Assembly (NCBI GenBank): GCA_025370055.1
Contig: CP073041.1
Location: forward strand, 1,674,001 to 1,738,000
DNA length: 64,000 nucleotides
Direction: 5' to 3'
DNA from: Woronichinia naegeliana WA131
GTDB taxonomy: Bacteria; Cyanobacteriota; Cyanobacteriia; Cyanobacteriales; Microcystaceae
Part shown: one piece after another, positions 1 through 8,589 of the stretch
Layout of the letters: each line of letters opens with the position of its first letter
How positions within the stretch are numbered: position 1 is the stretch's first letter
Made by a program: the position numbers and the translations under genes
The notes under the pieces: generated by a model
What the model was told of the DNA's origin: nothing
Databases searched by the model: none
The model's input: the letters and a program-made list of their open reading frames with translations, nothing else

Positions 1-1
1 C

Positions 2-157
2 TGGTTTGCGATCGGGGGCATTGATGCAGAAAATATGGGAGAAGTGATTAAAGCTGGGGCAACTCAAGTGGCGATCGTGCGGGCCATTATGAATGCTGAG
101 AATCCGACCCAAGTAACCCAGGATTTATTACAGCAGTTAAGCCAAAATTCCTGCTAA
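2..157 (+). CDS. thiE: Thiamine-phosphate synthase, C-terminal fragment at window edge
   Basis: The last 51 codons of a gene that starts before the window. The residues WFAIGGID, then AGATQVAIVRAIM, match the C-terminal phosphate-binding strand-loop of the ThiE TIM barrel, which joins the pyrimidine and thiazole halves of thiamine. The stop codon overlaps the stop of the convergent GtrA-like gene by a few bases. Only the end is visible, so the N-terminus and operon context are unknown. Confidence 0.78.
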   Translation, partial: WFAIGGIDAENMGEVIKAGATQVAIVRAIMNAENPTQVTQDLLQQLSQNSC

Positions 158-606
158 TGGGAATGATGAGAATATTCGATTTCTTCTTCTGAGATTGCTG
201 AAGACTGAGGTTTGACTCGCCAAATCCAGAGGAAATTTGTCACCATACTCCAGCTTACCGAAACAACAGTAGCCAGTACGGCGGCCAGACGGTGATCTAG
301 ATGAAATTTGTTGCCTAGTACAATAATAATGAAGCTCCAGAGGAAAAAACTACTGAAATTAGCGACATGGTATTCCCAACAGCGTTTCCAGGTCGGGTGA
401 GGATTGCCAAAAACCCAAGTATCATTAATGACGTATCTGGCGATTGTACAAAGCTCGGCGGAGGAAACCGTTGCCCAGGAAAGAGACATTCCCCAAACAC
501 TTTTAAACCAGTCTAGAAGTACAATATTCACCACCATAAAGACAATGCCGACAATCCACCAACGAACGACAGTATTATTGGCCAAGCCTTTGAGGGATAA
601 GTTCAT
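154..606 (-). CDS. GtrA-like membrane protein
   Basis: 150 residues with four hydrophobic segments (about residues 13-31, 45-60, 82-100 and 106-128), the usual size and topology of the GtrA family. Members are linked to moving lipid-linked sugars or to cell-surface polysaccharide synthesis. The basic motif after helix 2 (ARYVINDTWVF) and the last helix ending in NFLWIWR fit the family. It is convergent with thiE and overlaps its stop. No glycosyltransferase lies beside it, so the substrate cannot be guessed. Confidence 0.75.
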   Translation of the reverse strand: MNLSLKGLANNTVVRWWIVGIVFMVVNIVLLDWFKSVWGMSLSWATVSSAELCTIARYVINDTWVFGNPHPTWKRCWEYHVANFSSFFLWSFIIIVLGNKFHLDHRLAAVLATVVSVSWSMVTNFLWIWRVKPQSSAISEEEIEYSHHSH

Positions 607-705
607 GAATTAGTACCCTGGTGTTCTGAATTAAGAAAGTTTAGACTAAAATTTGATCTTCGCTGGGTTGAGTTAATCTAGTGAAGTTTTGAGTTTACAT
701 CATCA

Positions 706-1719
706 ATGCTCTCTGCTCTTGCTATTTTACAGTACTTCATGGACTGGATTCACCATTTTGAGTTGTCAGTTTTCCCTCGCTTATTGGGCTGGTTATTCCT
801 AGGCCTAGTTTTGGTGGAATTGTTACTGCGCTGGGGACTCGGTTTAGGGCGGCGGCTACTCTATATCCCTGATCCCAACATTGGTTATTTACTGGCTCCT
901 GATCAAGCATTTCAGCGACTGGGACGGAGATTTGTGATTAACCAGTATTCGATGCGGAATCAAGAGATCGCCGTTCATCGAGAACCTGATACCCTTCGCA
1001 TTTTGTTACTGGGAGATTCCATTGCTAATGGCGGTTGGTGGACAGATCAACAGGAAACCATCTCAGCCCTGATAGAAAAGGCTTTACAGATACCGCAATT
1101 TAAGACGGTAGAAGTTTTGAACGCCTCTGCCAACTCCTGGGGCCCCCGTAATCAGCAAGCCTACCTAGAACATTTTGGTATTTTTGAATCGCAATGGTTG
1201 GTTTTATTACTCAATAGTGACGATCTTTTTGCGATCGCACCAACTTCTCTAGCGGTGGGTCTCGATCCCCATTATCCGGTAAGTCAACCATCATCGGCCT
1301 TAGGAGATTTAATACAAACACTCTGGCCTTCACGACTTAGAAAACCGGTAGAGATTTCAGGGCTGGCCCAAGTTCTGGCCGAAAAAGGCGATCGTGTTGG
1401 TTACAATTTAACCGCGATTGAGCAAATCCAAAAACAATGCCAACAATCCCAATGCCAATTTCTCCTAGCTCTTACGCCCCTTAAACGCCAAGTCGATAAC
1501 AGTCGCTTTCCAGACTATGAAAAGACTGCTAGAGAACGATTAGAGAATTTCACCCAGAAAAATAAGATAATCTGGATTGATTTTTTACCGCTTTTTCAAC
1601 CTATAAAACAGCCAGATTCTCTGTACCGAGATACCATTCATTTAAGTTCTCAAGGCAATCAATGGGTCAGCAATGTTATTAGTCAAACTATTACAGAAAA
1701 TCATCAAAATCACTATTAG
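706..1719 (+). CDS. SGNH/GDSL-type hydrolase-like protein with N-terminal membrane anchor
   Basis: 337 residues. A hydrophobic stretch near residues 20-45 suggests a membrane anchor. The block I motif LLLGDSIANGG (about residue 101) carries the catalytic-type serine, and the C-terminal DTIHLSSQGNQW (about residue 310) supplies the Asp-x-x-His pair of the SGNH fold. Cyanobacterial relatives are thought to act on cell-envelope glycans or acyl groups; the substrate is not visible here. Endonuclease V follows 36 bases downstream on the same strand. Confidence 0.72.
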   Translation: MLSALAILQYFMDWIHHFELSVFPRLLGWLFLGLVLVELLLRWGLGLGRRLLYIPDPNIGYLLAPDQAFQRLGRRFVINQYSMRNQEIAVHREPDTLRILLLGDSIANGGWWTDQQETISALIEKALQIPQFKTVEVLNASANSWGPRNQQAYLEHFGIFESQWLVLLLNSDDLFAIAPTSLAVGLDPHYPVSQPSSALGDLIQTLWPSRLRKPVEISGLAQVLAEKGDRVGYNLTAIEQIQKQCQQSQCQFLLALTPLKRQVDNSRFPDYEKTARERLENFTQKNKIIWIDFLPLFQPIKQPDSLYRDTIHLSSQGNQWVSNVISQTITENHQNHY

Positions 1720-1755
1720 CAACAACTCTGGGTTTCTCTTAAAAAGGCCTATGCA

Positions 1756-2427
1756 ATGTCTATTGAAACGTTCTCTCCTGTTCAATCCGTCTCAGAAGCC
1801 AAGCAAATTCAAGAAAGTCTTCGGACGCAAGTCGTTATCCATGATCAATTCGACATTCCCCACATTATTGCTGGCATTGATGTTGCTTTGCCCCAACGAG
1901 GCAGTCTGACTAGAGCGGCTGTTGTTCTCCTCACCTATCCCGATTTAACCTTAATAGAAACAGCGATCACCGAAATTCCAACCCAATTTCCCTACATCCC
2001 TGGTTTTCTTTCTTTTCGAGAGATTCCAGCCATTTTAAAAGCCCTAGAAAGCTTACAAAACCAACCTGATTTAATTTTTTGTGATGGTCAAGGCCTAGCC
2101 CATCTTCGCCGTTTTGGCATTGCTTGTCATCTAGGCGTATTACTGGATAAACCGACCATTGGTGTGGCTAAATCTCGCTTAATCGGGACTCATTCTGCTG
2201 TACCTCTTGAAAAAGGGGAGTGGGTTCCGCTCTGGGAGCATCAGGAAAGACTAGGAGCCGTGTTGCGATCGCGGACAAAGGTTAAGCCCTTATATATTTC
2301 GCCAGGCCACCGAATTAGTATCGAGACAGCGATGGATTATGTACAGAAAACCTTAACTCGGTATCGCTTACCCGAACCCACTCGTTTAGCCGATAAGTTA
2401 AGTAAAAATCCCCATCTTGCCATTTGA
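1756..2427 (+). CDS. nfi: Endonuclease V (deoxyinosine 3' endonuclease)
   Basis: 223 residues, full length for the family. Motifs seen are AGIDVA (metal-binding Asp in strand 1), PYIPGFLSFRE (the wedge/inosine-recognition region) and CDGQGLAHLRRFGIACHLGV (second acidic strand and helix). The enzyme cuts DNA one nucleotide 3' of deoxyinosine in deamination repair. The start ATG is preceded by an A/G-rich stretch. It converges on petD. Confidence 0.93.
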   Translation: MSIETFSPVQSVSEAKQIQESLRTQVVIHDQFDIPHIIAGIDVALPQRGSLTRAAVVLLTYPDLTLIETAITEIPTQFPYIPGFLSFREIPAILKALESLQNQPDLIFCDGQGLAHLRRFGIACHLGVLLDKPTIGVAKSRLIGTHSAVPLEKGEWVPLWEHQERLGAVLRSRTKVKPLYISPGHRISIETAMDYVQKTLTRYRLPEPTRLADKLSKNPHLAI

Positions 2428-2429
2428 TG

Positions 2430-2480
2430 AGATAAAAAAACTCCCACAGCCCCATCAAAAAGGCGCAGGAGTTAAGGAAA
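2430..2480 (-). terminator. Probable rho-independent terminator of petBD
   Basis: Read on the minus strand, AACTCC pairs with GGAGTT across a G/C-rich loop and is followed at once by a run of T. It lies just past the petD stop and between convergent genes, so it could serve both directions weakly. Confidence 0.5.
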
Positions 2481-2503
2481 AATTTAGCTAAACAGCAAAA
2501 ATT

Positions 2504-2986
2504 TTAGAATAGTCCCAGGGTTAAGGATTTATCAATCGGGAAAATAGCTCCGGCTCCTAACCAAATAGCGGCGGCTGTGCCAAATAGAAAAATGGTCATA
2601 GCCAGAGGACGACGGAAAGGATTTTGGAATTTATTCACACTTTCGATAAAAGGAACCAACATGAGTCCTAAAGGAATGGCCGCCATACAACCAATTCCCA
2701 GCAATTTATTGGGCAAAATCCGCAGAATTTGGAAGGTTGGATATAAATACCATTCGGGTAGAATTTCCAAGGGAGTGGCAAAAGGATTTGCGGGTTCCCC
2801 GATCAAGGCGGGATCTAAAATCGCTAAACCCGTTACCAGTCCGATCGCGCCCATAATACAGATAGGGAACATATAAAGAATGTCATTGGGCCAAGCGGGT
2901 TCACCATAGTAGTTATGCCCCATGCCTTGAGCCAGTTTGGCCCGTAAATCGGGATCACTTAAATCAGGCTTTTTGATAATTGTCAT
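2504..2986 (-). CDS. petD: Cytochrome b6-f complex subunit IV
   Basis: 160 residues, the standard length. The N-terminus ([19 protein letters not shown]), the [18 protein letters not shown] quinol-site loop (PEWY) and three transmembrane helices identify PetD. It forms the quinone-oxidising core of the thylakoid b6f complex with cytochrome b6. It lies 68 bases downstream of petB on the same strand, the conserved petBD operon. The PEWY motif is intact. Confidence 0.97.
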   Translation of the reverse strand: MTIIKKPDLSDPDLRAKLAQGMGHNYYGEPAWPNDILYMFPICIMGAIGLVTGLAILDPALIGEPANPFATPLEILPEWYLYPTFQILRILPNKLLGIGCMAAIPLGLMLVPFIESVNKFQNPFRRPLAMTIFLFGTAAAIWLGAGAIFPIDKSLTLGLF

Positions 2987-3054
2987 CGGTGTATTCTCCT
3001 TTAATCACCAGGGTTAGAAAAATTGCAGTACTCACTATCACTAGAGTAAGAGAT

Positions 3055-3723
3055 TTACAAGGGGCCGGAGATACCTTGTTTACGAATCATGAGGAAATGG
3101 GTTAACAGTAGGACAGCAATTATCCAAGGCAGCACAAAAGTATGAAGACTATAAAAACGGGTTAGGGTAGCCTGACCTACGCTTTCACTGCCTCGCATCA
3201 AGGTGACAAGTTGATCCCCCACTACTGGAATGGCAGCCGGAACACCGGAAACAATATTTACAGCCCAATAACCGACCTGATCCCAAGGTAAGGAGTAACC
3301 TGTTACCCCAAAGGATACCGTTGTCACCGCCAGCATAACCCCAACGACCCAGGTTAACTCACGAGGTTTTTTAAAGCCTCCTGTTAAATAAACCCGAAAA
3401 ACGTGCAGAATCATCATTAGAACCATCATACTGGCCGACCAACGATGAATAGAACGAATTAACCAGCCAAAATTCACCTCATTCATAATGTATTGAACAG
3501 AGGTAAAGGCTTCTGCTACGGTGGGCTTGTAGTAGAAAGTCATAGCAAACCCAGTGGCAAACTGGATCAGAAAACAAGTAAGCGTAATTCCCCCAAGGCA
3601 ATAGAAAATATTGACGTGAGGAGGAACGTACTTACTGGCAATATCGTCGGAAATCGCTTGGACTTCGAGACGGTCATTAAACCATTGAAAGATTTTTGAT
3701 TCGGTGACTTCTTTAGAAAACAT
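3055..3723 (-). CDS. petB: Cytochrome b6
   Basis: 222 residues with four transmembrane helices. The four haem-ligand histidines lie in [26 protein letters not shown] and [10 protein letters not shown]. The Cys in IFYCLGG (about residue 42) is the attachment site for haem c-n. It carries electrons across the thylakoid membrane in the b6f complex. First gene of the petBD pair; the promoter should lie in the 430-bp gap to the divergent gene at 4154. Confidence 0.98.
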   Translation of the reverse strand: MFSKEVTESKIFQWFNDRLEVQAISDDIASKYVPPHVNIFYCLGGITLTCFLIQFATGFAMTFYYKPTVAEAFTSVQYIMNEVNFGWLIRSIHRWSASMMVLMMILHVFRVYLTGGFKKPRELTWVVGVMLAVTTVSFGVTGYSLPWDQVGYWAVNIVSGVPAAIPVVGDQLVTLMRGSESVGQATLTRFYSLHTFVLPWIIAVLLLTHFLMIRKQGISGPL

Positions 3724-4153
3724 TGAAGCTAGACTTCTCTAAGGATTGTAAATGTTCAGGGTTGACCCCCAAGGGAGTCAAAATCGCATATATATAGCGT
3801 ACGATGACAGGTTATCTAAGAGAATAGGTAAACCTACAGGCGTAGAAAAATGAGAGTAACTCATTAAAAAATGTAACACAACTTTACGACCCTGATCCGA
3901 GGCGATCGCGAAGAAGTCCCCATTTTATGTCCTCAACATACAAACGCACTGAGTTAATAACGAGTCTCTGAGCAGGCGATCGCCCTTGAATGTCAAAAAA
4001 AGAGGATTTTCGCAAGTATTGTTAAGTCTCTCTTAAGGATTCTCAAGAAGCGGAAAGAATCATTTAAAATTTAGGAACAATCCTAATCCTAGGATTTTGT
4101 CATCCTAATTTTGACGCTCCCTTTTCTCTAAGCAACTGATAAGGATACTCACA
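3724..4153. other. Divergent intergenic region between petB and a small membrane protein gene
   Basis: About 430 bases with no credible ORF. It contains two HIP1-type sites (near 3902 and 3977) and AT-rich stretches that could hold the divergent promoters. An AAGGA ribosome-binding site sits just before 4154. No riboswitch or RNA gene was recognised. Confidence 0.5.
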
Positions 4154-4447
4154 ATGGATCAAGACGTTCCCAAATACCAAATGGTTTGTACTCTGACCTT
4201 CGGAGACATTTATGGGCAAATTATCATTTGGCTAATTGTTATCTTTCTTTCTTTGGCAACGGCTTTAGGGCTTTGGAGTAGTACTAGACAGATTTATGCC
4301 TTGGCTACCGTTGGTTTAGTTCTCGTTCTGACCTTACCATTCCTGTTATTTGCCTTTGTGACGACCTTATTTAACCACTTAGAGTTTGTCCCCGTTGATC
4401 CCAATGCGGCCAAGGGTAAATTGAGTGGTAGTCGCAAACCCGCCTAA
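4154..4447 (+). CDS. Small conserved-looking membrane protein (97 aa)
   Basis: Two hydrophobic helices (about residues 21-41 and 46-73) in a 97-residue protein, followed by a polar tail rich in Gly, Ser and Lys. AAGGA sits 12 bases before the ATG. The divergent position next to petB suggests, but does not prove, a role in the thylakoid membrane. I do not recognise a named family. Confidence 0.65.
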   Translation: MDQDVPKYQMVCTLTFGDIYGQIIIWLIVIFLSLATALGLWSSTRQIYALATVGLVLVLTLPFLLFAFVTTLFNHLEFVPVDPNAAKGKLSGSRKPA

Positions 4448-4463
4448 GGTTGTGATTACCCAG

Positions 4464-4513
4464 AAGAAAATCACTTGAGTTACGACTTAAAATTATAGAC
4501 TTCGTGATTTTCT
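4464..4513 (+). terminator. Hairpin after the small membrane protein gene
   Basis: GAAAATCAC and GTGATTTTC form a 9-bp perfect inverted repeat with a long AT-rich loop. There is no strong T-tract, so this may be a processing or weak termination structure. Confidence 0.35.
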
Positions 4514-4567
4514 CTAGGCTCTGATTGGTTGACCTGGTGGTGTAAATGGTAGCTGATTACCAGAGGA

Positions 4568-4987
4568 GTGGTTAGTCTGCCCAATTTCAACCTCTACTTT
4601 GGTATTTTTATGGCTACTTTTTTTGGGTTATCTGGCAGGATGGTCTCTTCAAGATCAGCCTTGCTGTGTGTGTGTTTCGGGATTGGCATTGTCCCCCTTT
4701 CTACATCTAATGCTTATTCGGTTGAACCGTTAGTGATTACTAATCCTAAACCCTTAGTTATTTCGGAAGGGAATGCCCAGGATTTAAAGGGAAGCCTGAG
4801 CCGAGATGCTTCTCTGTGGCTGGGAGGTGTGGGAGGAGATGATGGCAGTGGGATTGATGAAAATGTCTATGAAATTTCCGAGGACTCCTACAATATCAGG
4901 GTCAAAAACCTCAATCAATCCTTAGAACTGAAAGATCAACAAATGGGAGAATCCCAACGAATTATTCGTCGCTTTCCTCTCAATTAA
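4568..4987 (+). CDS. Predicted exported protein of unknown function
   Basis: 139 residues from a GTG start at 4568; the in-frame ATG at 4610 is an alternative. A hydrophobic stretch followed by small residues near STSNAYS looks like a signal peptide. The mature part is acidic and Gly/Asp-rich, including GGVGGDDGSGIDENVYEISED, and ends with charged residues. GAGGAG lies just before the GTG. No family recognised. Confidence 0.5.
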   Translation: MVSLPNFNLYFGIFMATFFGLSGRMVSSRSALLCVCFGIGIVPLSTSNAYSVEPLVITNPKPLVISEGNAQDLKGSLSRDASLWLGGVGGDDGSGIDENVYEISEDSYNIRVKNLNQSLELKDQQMGESQRIIRRFPLN

Positions 4988-5354
4988 GATCTGGTAAGAA
5001 GACCTCTCTTTCTAGATAACAACTAGTACTGAAGCAGAGGAGAAAAATCCTGGAGTTGTGAATTAACGAGCTTTAGGATTTGCTCCAAATTCTTGAATTA
5101 ATTTCGATTTTGTTCAGTTTACTGGTGATTTCTAATGCGGTTGTCATAGCTTTAGCCTCGATCCCTCGCCCTGACTAAGGGTAATGGGGCGTTGTATCTG
5201 AACCTCACTGGGTTCTGTGATCTAATATGTGATCTAACTTAAGCAGGATAACGAGGTCTTTTTGTCTCATGGATTACGAATTTGCCACCACCATGTTCTT
5301 TTTGCATTACCACTATGCTTTTCTACCATGAAGGCTGACGGTATTTTCTTGACT
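4988..5354. other. Intergenic stretch without recognised genes
   Basis: About 370 bases between convergent genes. I saw no ORF with coding character, no tRNA and no clear terminator. The content is AT-rich with short stop-laden frames. Confidence 0.4.
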
Positions 5355-5942
5355 TTAAGGTGCATCATTCCATTCTGGCGTTAAAGTCCGAAAATCAAAC
5401 TGAGCCACATTAGGATGACAGACAATACAGGTTTTAGCGGTCATATCAGCCGGAATCGGCACTCGTGGGTGTAAAGCACGGAAATAACGAGATTTTTCTG
5501 CATAGAGTGGGACAGGAGTATCGGGCGGTAAGACGCGGGAAAAAGTACTGACATAGTCCCAGATCAGCAATTGGGTTAAGCGATTGAAGTTGGGAATAAC
5601 AGTGCCAAAGTGATTATCAGGACGACGCAGAATTTCTCTCCAGCTTTCTGTCGGCAAAACTTCCGGGGGAATGGCAATATGGCAACTGGCGCAATTTTCG
5701 AGATAAGCATCTAAGCCTGGCTGATAACGGGTGGGAACCGGATCAACGAGTAGGGAGTTTTTGATCTCTGAAGATTTGGGGGGAGGGGGCGCGATCGGTG
5801 TATTATCTGCCAGCAGAGGAACGGAAACTGCCACGACAGGAAGCGTTAGGGCCTGGGCTAATCCCCAACCAAGTCCCATTATTCCCAATCCCAGCATCAA
5901 GAGTAATAATGTTGTGAACAGCGATCGCGTCAATTTCAACAT
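5355..5942 (-). CDS. Exported diheme cytochrome c
   Basis: 195 residues. An N-terminal hydrophobic segment (about residues 8-40) looks like a signal anchor, then a proline-rich linker. Two c-type haem motifs follow: CASCH at about residues 84-88 and CIVCH at about 172-176. This spacing matches small diheme cytochromes found in many cyanobacteria, placed in the thylakoid lumen or periplasm; the electron partner is unknown. No methionine axial ligand could be assigned with confidence. Confidence 0.82.
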   Translation of the reverse strand: MLKLTRSLFTTLLLLMLGLGIMGLGWGLAQALTLPVVAVSVPLLADNTPIAPPPPKSSEIKNSLLVDPVPTRYQPGLDAYLENCASCHIAIPPEVLPTESWREILRRPDNHFGTVIPNFNRLTQLLIWDYVSTFSRVLPPDTPVPLYAEKSRYFRALHPRVPIPADMTAKTCIVCHPNVAQFDFRTLTPEWNDAP

Positions 5943-6099
5943 AGTCTAAACTCTCAGGGTTATACTTATAAGAAACTTTAATTTGATCTATTTTATTCTA
6001 AACACGATTTAGCGTAGCGATTGCTGTGCCTAGTTGAGCTATATTGATCACCCTTTTCTGTGCGGCAGGGCAAAAATCGTGTCTGGGGGTCTGGGGAAC

Positions 6100-6511
6100 C
6101 ATTCGTGTCAACTTAGTCCAAAACCCTGATTAAATAAGCATCGTAGGATGGGTTAGCATCGCGTAACCCATTATCAATCAACCACTAATCAAGGGGTCTA
6201 TCTCCGAGTACTTACAAATAAGGCTCAATGAGATGCTCTAAAGTAGGGTTTGCCGAATAAAGGCAGAACCTTTATCAGATAAGCTTTTCAGCCATTTTGA
6301 ACACGATTAGGTGCAAGCTTATGGCATTTGAAGGCTCAAAATCCATGCACTTTGCTAGAAAATTGTGGGTTAAAATCGGAAACTGATTTCTGAAGTCACC
6401 ATTTTTCGCGCCCTGTGGCATCTAGGTTCGATTTGCAGACTTATTCAGCAAGCCCTAAAGTAGTTTCAAAGCCCTAATCAGCAAGAGTTACACATTAAGT
6501 TGACACCAATG
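6100..6511. mobile_element. MITE with IS4-type ends (412 bp)
   Basis: The ends CATTCGTGTCAACTTA and (inverted) CATTGGTGTCAACTTAA match the ends of the two-part IS4 element at 56490-57938. The element is flanked by a perfect 9-base direct repeat, CTGGGGAAC (6091-6099 and 6512-6520). It has no transposase, so mobilisation in trans by the IS4 relative is inferred. A second MITE lies inside it. Confidence 0.75.
6245..6456. mobile_element. 212-bp MITE with IS5-type ends, nested in the 6100-6511 MITE
   Basis: The ends AGGGTTTGCCGAATAA and (inverted) AGGGCTTGCTGAATAA match the terminal repeats of the 1690-bp IS5-type element found three times further on. Flanked by AAAGT on both sides. A second 212-bp copy in the opposite orientation lies at 38973-39184. 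The interior is non-coding. Confidence 0.75.
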
Positions 6512-6569
6512 CTGGGGAACTCCCCAGTCAGCACCTATCGCTTTTACCAGTAAGCAAAAAAAAAGGACC

Positions 6570-6625
6570 ATCTATCGAGATCGCCCCTTACTGTGAAGAA
6601 AAAAGCGATCGCCCCTTACTGTGAA
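6570..6625. repeat. Left remnant of the HIP1 minisatellite (about 2 units)
   Basis: Two copies of the 28-bp unit seen at 8018-8514; the first is degenerate and the second carries GCGATCGC at about 6605. The ISKra4-type element at 6626-8017 separates them from the main array. Confidence 0.85.
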
Positions 6626-8017
6626 GGGGTGTGACCTTTAGTTGATGAAGGAAAAGAAAAGTGTTAACATGGGATGAAAAGTGACAAAGAGGAAACAATG
6701 ATGACAGCAAAACTAATTAATGTAGAGGGTTCAAAGATAAAAATAGAACTAACATTAGAACTCAGTCGTTCAATGTTGGATACAGAAATAAATATTCAAA
6801 AAGGCTTAAACGAAGTAGGTTGCATCGCCAGCAAAGAAGCCTTGAAATATTTAGATACAGATGGTTCACCCTTAAAAATCGGTGAAGAAATCTGGAAGAG
6901 TAAGGGAGAGCAACCGAAAGAATATCAAACACCTTATGGTGAGGTTATAGTGAATCGTCATGTATATCAGCGTTCACCTTTGAGGAAAAACGTATTGCCC
7001 CTTAGAAAGAGAAGCAAGGATAATCATAACATCAACGCCATTATTGGCAAAACAGGTATCCTCAAAAATGTCAGGGATGGCAGGCAAAGAGGTGAAAAAT
7101 GATTTATTAGAAAATCATGGTAGAAAAGTAGCGCTATCCTATATCCAAAGATTGAGTGAAGCAGTAGGAAGTGTGGTACAGGCAAAAGAAGAAGCGTGGA
7201 GTTATGCCCCGCCCAAGGAGGATAGCCAAATTGCAACAGTGGGAATAGGATTAGATGGAACCTGTATGCTGATGTGTGAGGATGGCTACCGTGAAGCAAT
7301 GGTGGGAACCGTTTCCCTATACGATAGTGAAGGCGAACGTCAACATACAATCTATCTAGGTGCGGCACCAGAGTATGGAAAAAAGAGTTTTCTAGAAAGA
7401 TTAGAAAGAGAAATTGAGCGAGCGAAAAACCGTTATCCAGAGGCAACATTGGTCGGGATAGCAGACGGGGCAGAATCAAATTGGAAGTTTTTAGAAAAGC
7501 AAACGGAAGAACAGATATTAGATTTCTATCATGCCTCTGGTTACTTAGGTGCCTTGGCAGAAGCGTTGCATCCGAATACCGTGTCAAAACAAAAAGAATG
7601 GTTGACTGAAAATTGTCGAGAACTCAAGCATGAAAAAGGAAAAGCAGGAGAACTGCTAAATCTGATGAAAGAAGTCAAAGAAGAAAAAAGTCATTCTAAG
7701 AATCTTACCGAGAAACTACAAGCGGCGATTACTTATTACGAGAATCATCAGCATCAAATGGATTATGCTGAATACTTAGAGAAAAAGTATCCGATTGGTT
7801 CAGGTGTTACGGAAGCAGCTTGTAAGACGTTGGTCAAACAACGATTATGTTGTTCAGGGATGCGATGGAAGGAAAAAGGAGCAGGAATTATTTTGAGCCT
7901 ACGAGCTTTGGTATTGACCAAGGAACGATGGAGTCAATTTTGGGCAAAACTTGATCAATATGGGTTCCCTGTAGAACCCTGATTACAACAGCTTTTATCA
8001 ACTAAAGGTCGCACCCC
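6626..8017 (+). mobile_element. ISKra4-type insertion sequence inside the minisatellite
   Basis: 1392 bp. The terminal repeats begin GGGGTGTGACCTTTAGTT and, on the other end, GGGGTGCGACCTTTAGTT. TGTGAA flanks both sides, which is a likely 6-bp target duplication, though the repeat array makes it ambiguous. It contains one transposase split over two frames. A second, end-truncated copy lies at 49319-50605 on the other strand. Confidence 0.8.
6674..7982 (+). pseudogene. ISKra4-type transposase, two overlapping frames
   Basis: Frame one (6674-7102, 142 aa) holds the N-terminal region. Frame two (7044-7982) holds the DDE core: GIGLDGTCMLMCEDG, VGIADGAESNW, DFYHASGYLGALAEAL and the C-terminal GSGVTEAACKTLVKQR. 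Joining them needs a +1 shift (or -2) in the overlap, near a run of A. The copy at 50558-49292 has the same arrangement, so this is either programmed frameshifting, known for parts of the ISKra4 family, or an inherited defect. I annotate it as frameshifted, possibly functional. Confidence 0.7.
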
Positions 8018-8514
8018 TGTGAAGAAAAAAGCGATCGCCCCTTACTGTGAAGAAAAAAGCGATCGCCCCTTACTGTGAAGAAAAAAGCGATCGCCCCTTA
8101 CTGTGAAGAAAAAAGCGATCGCCCCTTACTGTGAAGAAAAAAGCGATCGCCCCTTACTGTGAAGAAAAAAGCGATCGCCCCTTACTGTGAAGAAAAAAGC
8201 GATCGCCCCTTACTGTGAAGAAAAAAGCGATCGCCCCTTACTGTGAAGAAAAAAGCGATCGCCCCTTGCTGTGAAGAAAAAAGCGATCGCCCCTTACTGT
8301 GAAGAAAACTGCGATCGCCCCTTACTGTGAAGAAAAACGCTATCGCCCCTTACTGTGAAGAAAAAAGCGATCGCCCCTTACTGTGAAGAAAAAAGCGATC
8401 GCCCCTTACTGTGAAGAAAAAAGCGATCGCCCCTTACTGTGAAGAAAAAAGCGATCGCCCCTTACTGTGAAGAAAAAAGCGATCGCCCCTTACTGTGAAG
8501 AAAAAAGCGATCGC
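8018..8514. repeat. 28-bp tandem minisatellite with a HIP1 palindrome in each unit
   Basis: Eighteen units in strict 28-bp phase. GCGATCGC begins at 8031 and every 28 bases to 8507, with one unit mutated to GCTATCGC at about 8339. Each unit reads AGCGATCGCC followed by CCTTACTGTG and AAGAAAAA. Only a few units carry point changes (near 8267, 8309 and 8337), so the array is young or kept homogeneous. It lies just beyond the 3' end of the protease gene. Confidence 0.95.
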
Positions 8515-8589
8515 TATTAAGAAAGAGTATAAGATGAGCCATGCCCACCCTACTTTAGGATTTAAGGTCTATCGGCGATTAATATCACG

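Noticed and set aside
7024-7587. 187-aa open frame opposite the ISKra4-type transposase
   Set aside because: Mirror of a well-supported transposase; repeated identically in copy 2; low-complexity Leu/Ser/His composition.
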